NCBI RefSeq assembly: GCF_001053185.1 | Contig: NZ_CSTD01000002.1 | Span: forward strand, 689,577-753,576 | DNA: 64,000 nt | Direction of reading: 5' to 3' | From: Mycobacterium bohemicum DSM 44277 | GTDB taxonomy: Bacteria; Actinomycetota; Actinomycetes; Mycobacteriales; Mycobacteriaceae | Translations under genes and position numbers: made by a program | The notes under the pieces: model-generated | Databases searched by the model: none | What the model saw: the letters and a program-made list of their open reading frames with translations, nothing else | What the model was told of the DNA's origin: nothing | In this document: positions 51,821-61,731 of the stretch, piece after piece | How positions within the stretch are numbered: position 1 is the first letter of the stretch | Layout of the letters: each line of letters opens with the position of its first letter

Positions 51821-52450
51821 GTGCTGAGCAACGGAAACCTGCACTCGATGGTCATCGCGTCGGACTATCGCGTCCCGGATCCCAGCCGGGTGTGGCCGCT
51901 GCTGCAACGCAACAAGTCGGCGCTCGCCGGCATCGGCGCCCACCACGTGCTGGCCTACACGTCGACGCACGACTACGGGCGCGTGCTGGTGATGATCGGC
52001 GTCCGCAGCCGCGAGCCGGTCGTCGAGCTGCTGCGATCCCGAGTCTTCTTCGACTGGTTCGACACCGCCGGCGTCGAGGACATCCCCGCGGTGTTCGCCG
52101 GTGAGATCATCGACCGTTTCGTGGCGGAGCGCCCGGCGGATGGCGAGGCGCCCGGAGTCGTGGTGGCGGCGATCGCGTGCGTCGACGACGTGTCGACCCT
52201 GATCTCGGGGGTTCGCTCGGCGATGGACAGGTTCACCGCCGCCGGCATCCGAAAGACCTGGGTATTCCGGGCTTTCGACGACGCGCAGGAGGTTTTGATC
52301 CTGCAGGAGTTCCCCGACGAGGAGAGCGCGCGGACGTGGATCGAGCACCCCGACGCCGCCGCGGAGTGGCTGTCGCGGGTTGGTGTCGGCGCGTACCCGC
52401 CGCTGTTCGTCGGCCGGCTCTTGGACATGATGCGCATCGAGGCGGACTGA
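51821..52450 (+). CDS. conserved mycobacterial hypothetical protein
   Basis: 209 aa, soluble. Two similar halves can be seen: DYRVPDPSRVWPLLQRNKSALAGIGAHHVLAYTSTHDYGRVLVMIGV and later VDDVSTLISGVRSAMDRFTAAGIRKTWVFRAFDDAQEVLILQEF, each like a dimeric alpha/beta (ABM-type) barrel unit. Ligand and function are unknown. Start GTG 51821 or ATG 51848. It follows the Mam pair by 7 bp on the same strand. Confidence 0.78.
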   Translation: MLSNGNLHSMVIASDYRVPDPSRVWPLLQRNKSALAGIGAHHVLAYTSTHDYGRVLVMIGVRSREPVVELLRSRVFFDWFDTAGVEDIPAVFAGEIIDRFVAERPADGEAPGVVVAAIACVDDVSTLISGVRSAMDRFTAAGIRKTWVFRAFDDAQEVLILQEFPDEESARTWIEHPDAAAEWLSRVGVGAYPPLFVGRLLDMMRIEAD

Positions 52451-52459
52451 GCGGCCGCG

Positions 52460-52663
52460 GTGTTCGTATGCCTGTGTAACGGAGTCACCAGCCATGCCGT
52501 GGCCGAGGCCGTCGCGGCGGGAGCGGCGACGACGAAGGACGTCGCCCGCGAATGCGGGGCGGGGGCCGACTGCGGGCGCTGCCGGCGAACGATCCAGACG
52601 ATGCTGCGGTCGTCGACGCCGGAAACGCCAGGAAGCACCGACCGGTTCCGTCAGCGGCGCTGA
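52460..52663 (+). CDS. bfd: BFD-like [2Fe-2S] ferredoxin
   Basis: 67 aa: [24 protein letters not shown] then [14 protein letters not shown], the C-x-C...C-x2-C pattern of bacterioferritin-associated ferredoxins, which reduce bacterioferritin to release iron. No bacterioferritin gene is in the window. Start GTG 52460. Its stop overlaps the convergent kdc stop by 13 bp. Confidence 0.9.
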   Translation: MFVCLCNGVTSHAVAEAVAAGAATTKDVARECGAGADCGRCRRTIQTMLRSSTPETPGSTDRFRQRR

Positions 52664-54339
52664 CCGTCGTCCGGCGGCGCCATGGGCCCGACGAGTTGAG
52701 CGAGCAGGTGCGGGACCTCGAGCCTCGGCAGGACCACCTCGACGAAGACCATGCGATCGCGGTGTGTGGCCGCCGCGGTCAACGCGTCGTCGAGCTCGCC
52801 GTAGGTCTGCGCCCGGAAAACCAGGTGGTCGGTGACGCCGAGCGCACCGGGCAGATCGGTCCATCTCCAGGCGACGATGTCGTTGTAGGGGGCCGTCTTC
52901 CCGTGGATCGCCCGTTCGACGGTGTAGCCGTCGTTGTTGACCACCACGATCACCGGGGACAGTCCCTCGCGGGAGAAGGTGCCGAGCTCCTGCACGGTGA
53001 GTTGCGCGGCGCCGTCGCCGATCAGCAGCACCGTCCTGCGCTCGGGGTGCGCCACCGCGGCCCCGACGGCCGCGGGCAGCGTGTAACCGATTGAGCCCCA
53101 GAGGGGTTGGCCGATGAAGGTGACCCCGTGCGGCAACCGGTGGTCGGCCATCCCGAAGAACGACGTGCCCTGATCGGCCAGCACGACGTTCCCCGGTGTG
53201 AGCGCAGCGCAGAGCCGGTCCCACAGCATCCGCTGGGTCAGCGGTTCCTCGCGCGCCGGGGGCGGGGGCGGTGGCTCGGACGGCGGCGACGCGACGGGTG
53301 GCGAGCTGACCGCCCGCCGGGTCAGGATCGTCGCCAGCGCGTCCAGCGCGGCGCCCATCTCCAACGGCGCGAAGACCTCGCCGGCCACGCTGCTCTGGTA
53401 CTGGCCGATGTCGATGTTGCGCGTCGGGTCGATGCGCTGGCTGAACATGCCGCTGACCATGTCGGTGAACACCACGCCCGCCGTCACCAGCACCGGCGCC
53501 TGCTCGATCGCCGCGCGCACCGATTCGGCGCTGGCCGAACCGGCGTAGATGCCCAGGAAGTTCGGCGAGCTCTCGTCGAGCAAGCTCTTCCCCCACATCA
53601 ACGTGGCGTGCGGCACTACGTCGGCGGCCAACAGCGTCTCGAGTTCCTTGACGGCCTGCAGGCGGTGCACCAGCAAGTCGGCGAGCACGGTCAGCCGGTG
53701 GCCGCCGATGAGTTCGGTCGCGGCCTCGACGAACAACGCCAGGGCGCGGGGGCTGGTGCCGCCGGTGTAGCGGGGCAGCGGCGAGTCGGGGGGTTCGGTG
53801 GGGAAGCGGGCGACGTCGGTGGACATCAGGATGTATCCCGGCCGCTTCTGTTCCCGGACCTCGCTGAGCACCCTGTCGATCTCCCTGCGGGCCGTGGCGG
53901 GCATGAGATTGGCTTGGGCGCAGGTGATTTCGCGGCTCACGCGCAGAAAGTGCTCGAAGTCTCCATCGCCCAGCGAATGATGCAGCGCCCGCCGGGTCCC
54001 CTGCGCGTCCTTGGAGGGGCCGCCGACGATGTGCACGACGGGCACGTGCTCGGCGTAGCTGCCCGCGACCGCGTTCGCCGCCGACAGCTCACCCACTCCG
54101 AATGTGGTTACCACCGCGGACATTCCGCGCAGCCGCCCGTAGCCGTCGGCGGCGTATCCGGCGTTCAGTTCGTTGGCGTTGCCGACCCACCGGATGGCCG
54201 GATGCGCGACGATGTGGTCCAGGAAGGCCAGGTTGTAGTCGCCGGGAACACCGAAGATCTCGGTGACGCCCAGCTCGGCGAGGCGATCCAGCAGGTAGTC
54301 ACCGACGGTGTAGAGGGGATCGGGATCAGTCACAGCCAC
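52651..54339 (-). CDS. kdc: alpha-keto acid decarboxylase (TPP-dependent)
   Basis: 562 aa. [20 protein letters not shown] start ([14 protein letters not shown]), [18 protein letters not shown], catalytic Glu in [16 protein letters not shown], and the TPP motif [19 protein letters not shown]...[11 protein letters not shown]. It resembles M. tuberculosis Rv0853c (Kdc) throughout, with a Pro-rich linker [18 protein letters not shown] before the third domain. Decarboxylates branched or aromatic 2-keto acids to aldehydes. Start GTG 54339. Divergent from the SRPBCC gene at 54398. Confidence 0.95.
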   Translation of the reverse strand: MAVTDPDPLYTVGDYLLDRLAELGVTEIFGVPGDYNLAFLDHIVAHPAIRWVGNANELNAGYAADGYGRLRGMSAVVTTFGVGELSAANAVAGSYAEHVPVVHIVGGPSKDAQGTRRALHHSLGDGDFEHFLRVSREITCAQANLMPATARREIDRVLSEVREQKRPGYILMSTDVARFPTEPPDSPLPRYTGGTSPRALALFVEAATELIGGHRLTVLADLLVHRLQAVKELETLLAADVVPHATLMWGKSLLDESSPNFLGIYAGSASAESVRAAIEQAPVLVTAGVVFTDMVSGMFSQRIDPTRNIDIGQYQSSVAGEVFAPLEMGAALDALATILTRRAVSSPPVASPPSEPPPPPPAREEPLTQRMLWDRLCAALTPGNVVLADQGTSFFGMADHRLPHGVTFIGQPLWGSIGYTLPAAVGAAVAHPERRTVLLIGDGAAQLTVQELGTFSREGLSPVIVVVNNDGYTVERAIHGKTAPYNDIVAWRWTDLPGALGVTDHLVFRAQTYGELDDALTAAATHRDRMVFVEVVLPRLEVPHLLAQLVGPMAPPDDGQRR

Positions 54340-54397
54340 GACGGTACGCCCAGCCGCGGCTATTCCGGAGGCGCCGCCGCCGCGTTATGGTCCAGCC

Positions 54398-54841
54398 ATG
54401 GCTGTCAAGGAATCCCGCGAAGTAGTGATCGAAGCAAGCCCCAACGAGATCCTCGACGTTGTCGCCGACGTCGAGACCATGCCGGAATGGTCGTCGATCC
54501 ATCAGAGCGCCGAGGTGCTCGAACGCGACGCGAACGGCCGGCCGCTGCGCGCACGGATGAAGGTGAAGACATCCGGGGTGACGGACGAGGTGGTGCTCGC
54601 CTACACCTGGTCCGACGACGGCGTCACGTGGACTCAGGAAAGCGGCAAGGCATCGCGCAATCAAGAGGGCAGCTACGCGCTCACCCCGCAGGGCGACAAC
54701 ACCCGGACGAAGTTCAACCTGGAGCTGGATCCGCTGGTGCCGCTGCCCGGCTTCGTGATGAAGCGGGCCATCAAAGGGATCATGGAGATCAACACCGACG
54801 GCCTGCGCAAGCAGGTGCTGAAGGTGAAGAAGGGCAAATAG
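54398..54841 (+). CDS. SRPBCC (START-like) domain protein, Rv0854-type
   Basis: 147 aa, MAVKESREVVIEASPNEILDVVADVETMPEWSSIHQSAEVLERD, typical of the polyketide-cyclase/SRPBCC fold that binds a hydrophobic ligand in a deep cavity. It is the first of three paralogues here (also 55984 and 56502). The position before far matches Rv0854. Ligand unknown. Confidence 0.9.
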   Translation: MAVKESREVVIEASPNEILDVVADVETMPEWSSIHQSAEVLERDANGRPLRARMKVKTSGVTDEVVLAYTWSDDGVTWTQESGKASRNQEGSYALTPQGDNTRTKFNLELDPLVPLPGFVMKRAIKGIMEINTDGLRKQVLKVKKGK

Positions 54842-54846
54842 ACGCG

Positions 54847-55926
54847 ATGTCCGGCGAGGGCCCGCTGGCGGGGGTGAAGGTCATCGAACTCGGCGGCATC
54901 GGGCCGGGGCCGCACGCGGGGATGGTGCTCGCCGACCTGGGCGCGGACGTGGTGCGGGTGCGCCGGCCCGGCGGGTTGATGATGCCGGCCGAGAACCGCG
55001 ACCTGCTGCACCGCGGCAAGCGGATCGTCGACCTGGACGTCAAGGCGCAGCCGCAGCGGCTGCTCGAGCTGGCCGCCAGGGCCGACGTGCTGCTGGACTG
55101 TTTCCGGCCCGGCACCTGCGAGCGGCTCGGCATCGGCCCCGACGACTGCGCGGCCGTCAACCCGCGGCTGATCTTCGCGCGGATCACCGGCTGGGGCCAG
55201 CATGGCCCGCTGGCGCACACGGCCGGGCACGACATCAACTACCTGTCGCGCACCGGTGCCCTGTCGGCGCTGGGCTACGCCGACCGCCCGCCCATGCCGC
55301 CGCTGAACCTGGTCGCCGACTTCGGCGGCGGTTCGATGTTGGTGCTGCTCGGCATCGCCACGGCGCTGTACGAGCGGGAGCGGTCGGGCCGAGGTCAGGT
55401 GATCGATGCGGCGATGGTCGACGGCGTCAGCGTGCTGGCCCAGATGATGTGGACCATGAAGTCGACCGGTTCGCTGCGCGACCGCAGGGAGTCGTTCCTG
55501 CTCGACGGCGGAGCCCCGTTCTACGGGTGCTACGAAACCTCCGACGGCAAGTACGTGGCCGTCGGCGCCATCGAGCCACAGTTCTTCGCGGCGCTGCTCG
55601 ACGGGCTGGGACTTGCCGCCGACGACGTGCCCGGTCAGCTCGATCGGGACTCGTACCCGCGGATGCGCGAGGTCTTCGCCGCGCGGTTCGCCGGCCGCAC
55701 CCGCGACGAGTGGACCCAGATCTTCGCCGGCACCGACGCGTGCGTCACCCCGGTCCTGACATGGGGCGAGGCCGCCACCGATGACCATCTGCGGGCGCGG
55801 TCCACCGTGATCACGGCCCACGGCGTCGACCAGGCCGCCCCGGCCCCGCGTTTTTCGCGCACGCCCGCCGGAGGCGTCGGCCGGCCGCCGGCCGCGACCA
55901 CACCGATCGACGAGATCGATTGGTAG
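54847..55926 (+). CDS. far: alpha-methylacyl-CoA racemase-like (CaiB/BaiF family)
   Basis: 359 aa. GVKVIELGGIGPGPHAGMVLADLGADVVRVRRPGG opens the protein, and NLVADFGGGSMLVLLGIATALYERERSGRGQVIDAAM holds the catalytic Asp region. In gene order it is the counterpart of far (Rv0855). Racemases of this type invert 2-methyl branched acyl-CoAs before beta-oxidation. ATG 54847, 5 bp after the SRPBCC gene. Confidence 0.93.
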   Translation: MSGEGPLAGVKVIELGGIGPGPHAGMVLADLGADVVRVRRPGGLMMPAENRDLLHRGKRIVDLDVKAQPQRLLELAARADVLLDCFRPGTCERLGIGPDDCAAVNPRLIFARITGWGQHGPLAHTAGHDINYLSRTGALSALGYADRPPMPPLNLVADFGGGSMLVLLGIATALYERERSGRGQVIDAAMVDGVSVLAQMMWTMKSTGSLRDRRESFLLDGGAPFYGCYETSDGKYVAVGAIEPQFFAALLDGLGLAADDVPGQLDRDSYPRMREVFAARFAGRTRDEWTQIFAGTDACVTPVLTWGEAATDDHLRARSTVITAHGVDQAAPAPRFSRTPAGGVGRPPAATTPIDEIDW

Positions 55927-55983
55927 GGAGCGGTTTACGCCGAACCGCCCCATAACCGCGGCCGGATTGCTATGTTGACGGCA

Positions 55984-56439
55984 GTGGCCGTCAAAGCATC
56001 ACGGGAATTTGTCGTCGACGCGCCCCCGGACGTGGTCATGGAGGCGCTCGCGGATGTCAGCGTCCTGACCACCTGGTCGCCGCTGCACAAACACATCGAA
56101 GTGATCGACCGTTATCCCGACGGCCGGCCCCATCACGTCAAGACGACCATCAAGATCTTCGGGCTCGTCGACAAGGAAATCCTCGAATACCACTGGGGTC
56201 CCGACTGGGTGGTCTACGACGTGAAAGGAACCGCCCAGCAGCACGGCCAGCACGTCGAGTACAACCTCAAGCCCGAAGGACTCGACAAGACACGCGTGCG
56301 TTTCGACCTCACCGTCGAACCCGCCGGGCCCATACCGGGATTCATCGTCAGGCGCGCCAGCGACAACGTCCTCGACGCCGCGGTCGAGGGGCTGCGCAAC
56401 ATGGTGTCGGGCCCGGCCGAAACCGCTGGAGAGGAATAG
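55984..56439 (+). CDS. SRPBCC domain protein, Rv0856-type
   Basis: 151 aa. VAVKASREFVVDAPPDVVMEALADVSVLTTWSPLHKHIEVIDRYPDGRPHHVK-type core, with EYHWGPDWVVYD in the middle. GTG 55984 matches the start position of the paralogue at 54398; ATG 55972 is a longer option. Possible lipid-binding partner of the neighbouring racemase. Confidence 0.88.
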   Translation: MAVKASREFVVDAPPDVVMEALADVSVLTTWSPLHKHIEVIDRYPDGRPHHVKTTIKIFGLVDKEILEYHWGPDWVVYDVKGTAQQHGQHVEYNLKPEGLDKTRVRFDLTVEPAGPIPGFIVRRASDNVLDAAVEGLRNMVSGPAETAGEE

Positions 56440-56501
56440 CCGCCACTTGCGGCGTCGCATTTGACCTCGTGAGCGGCGGTGCGGTTGCTAACTTGTTAGC
56501 A

Positions 56502-56948
56502 GTGGCCGTTCAAGCATCGTCCGAAATTGTCATCGACGCGCCCGCGGATGTGATCATCGACGCGCTCGCCGACATGGACACCGTGCCGTCGTGGTCGGCG
56601 GTGCACAAGAAGGCCGAAGTCGTCGACACCTATCCCGACGGGCGACCGCGCCATGTGAAGGTCACGATCCGGGTGATGGGCATCATCGACACCCAGCTGC
56701 TCGAATACCACTGGGGCGAGGACTGGATGGTGTGGGACGCCGAGAAAACCATCCATCAACACGGCCAGCACGGTGAATACAACCTGACCCGCGAGGGCGA
56801 TGACAAGACGCGGGTGCGGTTCACCATCACCGTCGAGCCCTCGGCGCCGCTGCCGGAGTTCATACTCAACCGGGCCCGCAAGAAGATCCTGCACGCCGCG
56901 CTGGAAGGGCTGCGCCGCCGGGTCATGGACGGACCGGCCCCGACGTAG
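56502..56948 (+). CDS. SRPBCC domain protein, Rv0857-type
   Basis: 148 aa from GTG 56502 (AVQASSEIVIDAPADVIIDALADMDTVPSWSAVH...). It is closest to the preceding gene (EYHWGEDWMVWD), so these two arose by tandem duplication. It ends 4 bp before the convergent dapC stop. Confidence 0.88.
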   Translation: MAVQASSEIVIDAPADVIIDALADMDTVPSWSAVHKKAEVVDTYPDGRPRHVKVTIRVMGIIDTQLLEYHWGEDWMVWDAEKTIHQHGQHGEYNLTREGDDKTRVRFTITVEPSAPLPEFILNRARKKILHAALEGLRRRVMDGPAPT

Positions 56949-56952
56949 CGGG

Positions 56953-58134
56953 TCACCGCTTCTTCAGCGCGCCCAGCCGCCTGATCGCCTCGTCGAGGGT
57001 GTCGTCGCGCTTGCAGAACGTGAAGCGCACCAAGTGATTCCACACCTGGGCGTGCGGACCGGCCGGGTCACAGAACGCCGAGAGCGGGATCGCGGCGACG
57101 CCGACCTGTTCTGGCAGCGTCGCGCAGAATGCGGTGCTGTCGTCGTAGCCCAGCGGGCGCGGGTCCGCGCACAGGAAGTAACTGCCGTCGCTGTGGTGCA
57201 CCTCGAAGCCGATCTCGGTCAGTCCCGCCGCCAGCCGGTCGCGCCTGGCCTGCAGCGAACGGCGAAGCTCGGCCACCCAGGCGTCCTCGGTGTCGAGTGC
57301 GAGGGCCACCGCGGGCTGGAAGGGGGCGCCGCCGACATAGCTCAAATACTGCTTGGCCGCGCGCACTCCGGCGATGAGTTCGGCTGGGCCGCAGGCCCAT
57401 CCGATCTTCCAGCCGGTGCAGTTGAACATCTTGGCCGCGCTGGAGATGGTGACGGTGCGCTCGGCCATGCCGTCGAAGGCGGCCAGCGGCAGGTGCCGAT
57501 GGTCGTCGTAGACCAGGTGCTCGTAGACCTCGTCGGTGATCACCAGCAGATCGGCCGCCACCGCGATGCCCGCGACGGCGGCCAGCTCGGCCTCGCTCAG
57601 CACTGTGCCGGTGGGGTTGTGCGGCGAGTTGACGATCAGCGCGCGGGTGCGGGACGTCACCGCGCGCCGCAACGCGTCGATGTCGAGGGCGAAGCCGCGG
57701 CCGTCCGGGACCAGGGGAACCGACACCCGATGGGCGCCGGCCATCGCCACCACCGGCGAGTAGGAGTCGTAGAAGGGCTCGATCAGCACGACTTCCGAGC
57801 CCGGCTCGACCAGGCCGATCACCGCGGCCGCGATCGCCTCCGTGGCACCGACGGTCACCAGCACCTCGGTGTCGGGGTCGTACTCGACGCCATGGGCGCC
57901 GTAGCGCCGTCGGCGCTGGGCGGCGATGGCCTGCCGCAGCGATGCGACACCGATCCCGGGCGGGTACTGGTTGACCCCGGCCGCGATGGCGTCCTGGGCG
58001 GCCCGCAGCATGGCCGGGGGCCCGTCCTCGTCGGGGAACCCCTGGCCGAGGTTCACCGCGCCGACGCGGCTCGCCAGGGCTGACATCTCGGCGAACACGG
58101 TGGTCGCGTAGGGCCGCAATCTCGACACCGTCAT
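56953..58134 (-). CDS. dapC: class I/II aminotransferase (DapC-type)
   Basis: 393 aa. [13 protein letters not shown] start, [27 protein letters not shown], and the PLP Lys in [16 protein letters not shown]. In M. tuberculosis Rv0858c of this position is N-succinyldiaminopimelate aminotransferase for lysine/cell-wall synthesis. ATG 58134; upstream region shared with fadA. Confidence 0.92.
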   Translation of the reverse strand: MTVSRLRPYATTVFAEMSALASRVGAVNLGQGFPDEDGPPAMLRAAQDAIAAGVNQYPPGIGVASLRQAIAAQRRRRYGAHGVEYDPDTEVLVTVGATEAIAAAVIGLVEPGSEVVLIEPFYDSYSPVVAMAGAHRVSVPLVPDGRGFALDIDALRRAVTSRTRALIVNSPHNPTGTVLSEAELAAVAGIAVAADLLVITDEVYEHLVYDDHRHLPLAAFDGMAERTVTISSAAKMFNCTGWKIGWACGPAELIAGVRAAKQYLSYVGGAPFQPAVALALDTEDAWVAELRRSLQARRDRLAAGLTEIGFEVHHSDGSYFLCADPRPLGYDDSTAFCATLPEQVGVAAIPLSAFCDPAGPHAQVWNHLVRFTFCKRDDTLDEAIRRLGALKKR

Positions 58135-58214
58135 GGTGGTGCAGCTTAGGGCCGACCCGCTCGCCCAGCGTGCGGCCGGCCGCCCACCCGGGCCCGTGGG
58201 CCACCCCGTCCCTC

Positions 58215-58251
58215 CCAACCAACAGGTTGGCCGGGCACCCTGTTAGGGTGC
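58215..58251. promoter_or_regulatory. two inverted repeats in the dapC/fadA divergent region
   Basis: CCAACC-AACA-GGTTGG (58215-58230) and GCACCC-TGTTA-GGGTGC (58235-58251), each a perfect 6-bp inverted repeat, 60-96 bp upstream of the fadA start. They are good candidates for regulator-binding sites of the fadA-fadB operon. Confidence 0.5.
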
Positions 58252-58310
58252 TCTCACTGGGCCTAGTGTTTAGGACGGACCCGAACCCCCATTGTGAAGA
58301 GGAAGTTGTC

Positions 58311-59522
58311 ATGTCCGAAGAAGCCTTCATCTACGAGGCCATCCGTACCCCGCGGGGAAAGCAGAAGAACGGATCGCTCACCGAGGTCAAGCCGCTGAAC
58401 CTCGTCGTCGGCCTGATCGAGGAGCTGCGCAAGCGCAACCCCGACCTCGACGAAACAATGATCAGCGACGTCATCCTGGGCTGCGTCTCGCCGGTGGGTG
58501 ACCAGGGCGGCGACATCGCCCGCACCGCTGTGATCGCGGCCGGCATGCCCGACACCGTCGGCGGCGTGCAGCTCAACCGCTTCTGCGCCTCGGGGCTGGA
58601 GGCCGTCAACACCGCGGCCCAGAAGGTCCGCTCCGGCTGGGACGACATGGTGCTCGCCGGCGGTGTGGAGTCGATGAGCCGGGTGCCGATGGGCTCGGAT
58701 GGCGGCGCGATGATGGCCGACCCGGCCACCTCCTACGACGCCTACATCGTCCCGCAGGGCATCGGCGCCGACCTGATCGCCACGATGGAGGGCTTCTCCC
58801 GCGACGACGTCGACGCCTACGCGCTGCGCTCGCAGGAACTTGCCGCCGCGGCGTGGTCGGGTGGCTACTTCGCCAAGTCGGTGGTCCCGGTGCGCGACCA
58901 GAACGGCCTGCTGATCCTCGACCACGACGAGCACATGCGCCCCGACACCACGATGGAGGGCCTGGCCAAGCTGAAGCCCGCCTTCGAGGGCCTGGCCGCC
59001 ATGGCCGGCTTCGACGACGTCGCGCTGCAGAAGTACCACTGGGTCGAGAAGATCAACCACGTGCACACCGGCGGCAACAGCTCGGGCATCGTCGACGGCT
59101 CGGCGCTCGTGCTGATCGGGAACGAGAAGGCGGGCAAGTCGCAGGGCCTGACCCCCCGCGCGCGGATCGTCGCCACCGCCACCACCGGCGCCGACCCGAC
59201 GATCATGCTGACCGGCCCGACGCCGGCCACGCAGAAGGTGCTAGATCGCGCCGGCCTGACCGTCGACGACATCGACCTGTTCGAGCTGAACGAGGCGTTC
59301 GCGTCGGTGGTCCTGAAGTTCCAGAAGGACCTCAACATTCCCGACGAGAAGCTCAACGTCAACGGCGGCGCCATCGCGATGGGCCACCCGCTGGGCGCCA
59401 CCGGCGCCATGATCCTGGGCACCATGGTCGACGAGCTCGAGCGCCGCAACGCCCGTCGCGCGCTGATCACGTTGTGCATCGGCGGCGGCATGGGCGTCGC
59501 GACGATCATTGAGAGGGTTTAA
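58311..59522 (+). CDS. fadA: acetyl-CoA acyltransferase (thiolase), FadA
   Basis: 403 aa. Nucleophile Cys 92 ([11 protein letters not shown]), His 359 ([11 protein letters not shown]) and Cys 389 (LCIGGGMG) are all present. It forms the thiolase part of the fatty-acid beta-oxidation trifunctional enzyme with FadB, as in Rv0859. ATG 58311, GAGGAAG upstream. Four bp before fadB. Confidence 0.95.
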   Translation: MSEEAFIYEAIRTPRGKQKNGSLTEVKPLNLVVGLIEELRKRNPDLDETMISDVILGCVSPVGDQGGDIARTAVIAAGMPDTVGGVQLNRFCASGLEAVNTAAQKVRSGWDDMVLAGGVESMSRVPMGSDGGAMMADPATSYDAYIVPQGIGADLIATMEGFSRDDVDAYALRSQELAAAAWSGGYFAKSVVPVRDQNGLLILDHDEHMRPDTTMEGLAKLKPAFEGLAAMAGFDDVALQKYHWVEKINHVHTGGNSSGIVDGSALVLIGNEKAGKSQGLTPRARIVATATTGADPTIMLTGPTPATQKVLDRAGLTVDDIDLFELNEAFASVVLKFQKDLNIPDEKLNVNGGAIAMGHPLGATGAMILGTMVDELERRNARRALITLCIGGGMGVATIIERV

Positions 59523-59526
59523 GGAC

Positions 59527-61662
59527 ATGGCAGAGAACACCATTGCGTGGGACAAGGATGCCGACGGCATCGTCACGCTGACGCTGGACGACCCGACCGG
59601 GTCAGCCAACGTGATGAACGAACACTACAAGGAATCCATGCACAAGGCCGTCGAACGCCTTGTCGCCGAAAAGGATTCGATCACGGGTGTGGTGATCACC
59701 AGCGGCAAGAAGACGTTCTTCGCCGGCGGTGACCTCAAGACGATGATCACCGCGGTCCCGGAGAACGCCGGCGAGATCTTCGCCGAGGTGGAGGACATCA
59801 AGCGCGACCTGCGCGCGCTGGAGACCCTGGGCAAGCCGGTGGTGGCCGCGATCAACGGTGCGGCGCTGGGTGGCGGCCTGGAGATCGCGCTGGCCTGCCA
59901 CCACCGCATCGTGGCCGACGTCAAGGGCGTCCAGATCGGCCTGCCCGAGGTCACTCTGGGCTTGCTGCCCGGTGGCGGCGGCGTCACCCGCACGGTGCGG
60001 ATGCTGGGCATCCAGAACGCGTTCATGAACGTGCTGAGCCAGGGGACCCGCTTCAAGCCGGCCGCGGCCAAGGAGAACGGCCTGGTCGACGAAATCGTCT
60101 CCACCGTCGAGGAACTGGTGCCGGCCGCCAAGGCGTGGATCAAGGCCAACCCCGAGGCGCACACCCAGCCGTGGGACGCCAAGGGCTACAAGATCCCCGG
60201 CGGCACCCCGTCGTCGCCGTCGCTGGCGGCGATCCTGCCGTCGTTCCCGTCGCTGCTGCGCAAGCAGCTCAAGGGTGCGCCGATGCCGGCGCCGCGGGCC
60301 ATCATGGCCGCCGCCGTCGAGGGCGCGCAGGTCGACTTCGACACCGCCACCCGCATCGAGAGCCGCTACTTCACCGAACTGGTGACCGGCCCGATCGCCA
60401 AGAACATGATCCAGGCCTTCTTCTTCGACCTGCAGACCATCAGCTCCGGGGGCTCGCGGCCCGACGGCATCGGCAAGACCCCGATCACCAAGATCGGTGT
60501 GCTCGGGGCCGGCATGATGGGCGCCGGCATCGCCTACGTCTCGGCCAAGGCCGGCTTCGACGTGGTGCTCAAGGACGTCAGCCTGGAGGCCGCTCAGAAG
60601 GGCAAGGCTTACTCGGAGAAGATCGAGGCCAAGGCGCTGGAGCGGGGCAAGACCAGCAAGGAGCGCTCCGACGCGCTGCTGGCCCGCATCACGCCGACCG
60701 CCGATCCCGCCGACTTCAAGGGCGTGGACTTCGTCATCGAGGCGGTGTTCGAGAGCCAGGACCTCAAGCACAAGGTGTTCGGCGAGATCGAGGACATCGT
60801 CGAGCCGAACGCGATCCTGGGGTCCAACACCTCCACGCTGCCGATCACCGGCCTGGCCACCGGGGTGAAGCGGCAGGAGGACTTCATCGGGATCCACTTC
60901 TTCTCGCCCGTCGACAAGATGCCGCTCGTCGAAATCATCAAGGGCGAGAAGACTTCTGACGAGGCTCTGGCCCGCGTCTTCGATTACACGCTGGCCATCG
61001 GCAAGACGCCGATCGTCGTCAACGACAGCCGCGGCTTCTACACCAGCCGTGTCATCGGCACCTTCGTCAACGAGGCGCTGGCGATGCTCGGTGAGGGTGT
61101 CGAGCCGGCCTCGATCGAGCACGCGGGATCGCAGGCCGGGTACCCGGCCCCGCCGCTGCAGCTCTCCGACGAGCTCAACCTGGAGCTGATGCACAAGATC
61201 GCGCTCGCCACCCGCAAGGGTGTGGAGGACGCCGGCGGCACCTACGAGCCGCACCCGGCCGAGGCCGTCGTCGAGAAGATGATCGAGATCGGGCGTTCGG
61301 GCCGGCTGAAAGGTGCCGGGTTCTACGAGTACGTCGACGGCAAGCGCACCCAGTTGTGGCCGGGCCTGCGGGAGACCTTCAAGTCCGGCACCTCGCAGCC
61401 GCCGCTGCAGGACATGATCGACCGGATGCTGTTCGCCGAGGCGCTGGAAACCCAGAAGTGCCTCGACGAGGGCGTCATCACCTCGACCGCGGACGCCAAC
61501 ATCGGCTCGATCATGGGCATCGGCTTCCCGCCGTGGACCGGTGGCGCCGCGCAGCTCATCGTCGGTTACCCGCACGGCGGCAAGGCCGGGTTCGTGGCCC
61601 GGGCCCGCGAGCTGGCCGAGAAGTACGGAGATCGGTTCCAGCCGCCTGCGTCGCTGACCTAG
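59527..61662 (+). CDS. fadB: multifunctional beta-oxidation protein FadB
   Basis: 711 aa. N-terminal enoyl-CoA hydratase domain with FAGGDLKTM and INGAALGGGLEIALACHHRI (hydration), then from about residue 325 the 3-hydroxyacyl-CoA dehydrogenase domain GVLGAGMMGAGIAYVSAKAG (NAD) and the HAD C-terminal domains. Corresponds to Rv0860. It starts 4 bp after fadA and ends at the terminator 61677-61722. Confidence 0.96.
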   Translation: MAENTIAWDKDADGIVTLTLDDPTGSANVMNEHYKESMHKAVERLVAEKDSITGVVITSGKKTFFAGGDLKTMITAVPENAGEIFAEVEDIKRDLRALETLGKPVVAAINGAALGGGLEIALACHHRIVADVKGVQIGLPEVTLGLLPGGGGVTRTVRMLGIQNAFMNVLSQGTRFKPAAAKENGLVDEIVSTVEELVPAAKAWIKANPEAHTQPWDAKGYKIPGGTPSSPSLAAILPSFPSLLRKQLKGAPMPAPRAIMAAAVEGAQVDFDTATRIESRYFTELVTGPIAKNMIQAFFFDLQTISSGGSRPDGIGKTPITKIGVLGAGMMGAGIAYVSAKAGFDVVLKDVSLEAAQKGKAYSEKIEAKALERGKTSKERSDALLARITPTADPADFKGVDFVIEAVFESQDLKHKVFGEIEDIVEPNAILGSNTSTLPITGLATGVKRQEDFIGIHFFSPVDKMPLVEIIKGEKTSDEALARVFDYTLAIGKTPIVVNDSRGFYTSRVIGTFVNEALAMLGEGVEPASIEHAGSQAGYPAPPLQLSDELNLELMHKIALATRKGVEDAGGTYEPHPAEAVVEKMIEIGRSGRLKGAGFYEYVDGKRTQLWPGLRETFKSGTSQPPLQDMIDRMLFAEALETQKCLDEGVITSTADANIGSIMGIGFPPWTGGAAQLIVGYPHGGKAGFVARARELAEKYGDRFQPPASLT

Positions 61663-61676
61663 TCACCGCGCGACAA

Positions 61677-61722
61677 GACGCAAAAGCCCCCGAAAACCGT
61701 TGGTTTCGGGGGCTTTTGCGTC
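61677..61722. terminator. strong bidirectional terminator
   Basis: Perfect 19-bp stem GACGCAAAAGCCCCCGAAA and its complement around an 8-nt loop (ACCGTTGG). The AAAA/TTTT parts lie in the stem on both sides. It stands between fadB and the convergent LLM gene. Confidence 0.9.
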
Positions 61723-61731
61723 CGTGCGGCC

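Noticed and set aside
51800..53596. Long minus-strand open frame antisense to several genes
   Set aside because: Arg- and Ala-rich translation without motifs, overlapping well-supported genes on both strands; typical shadow frame of high-G+C DNA. The same applies to other long antisense frames in the window.
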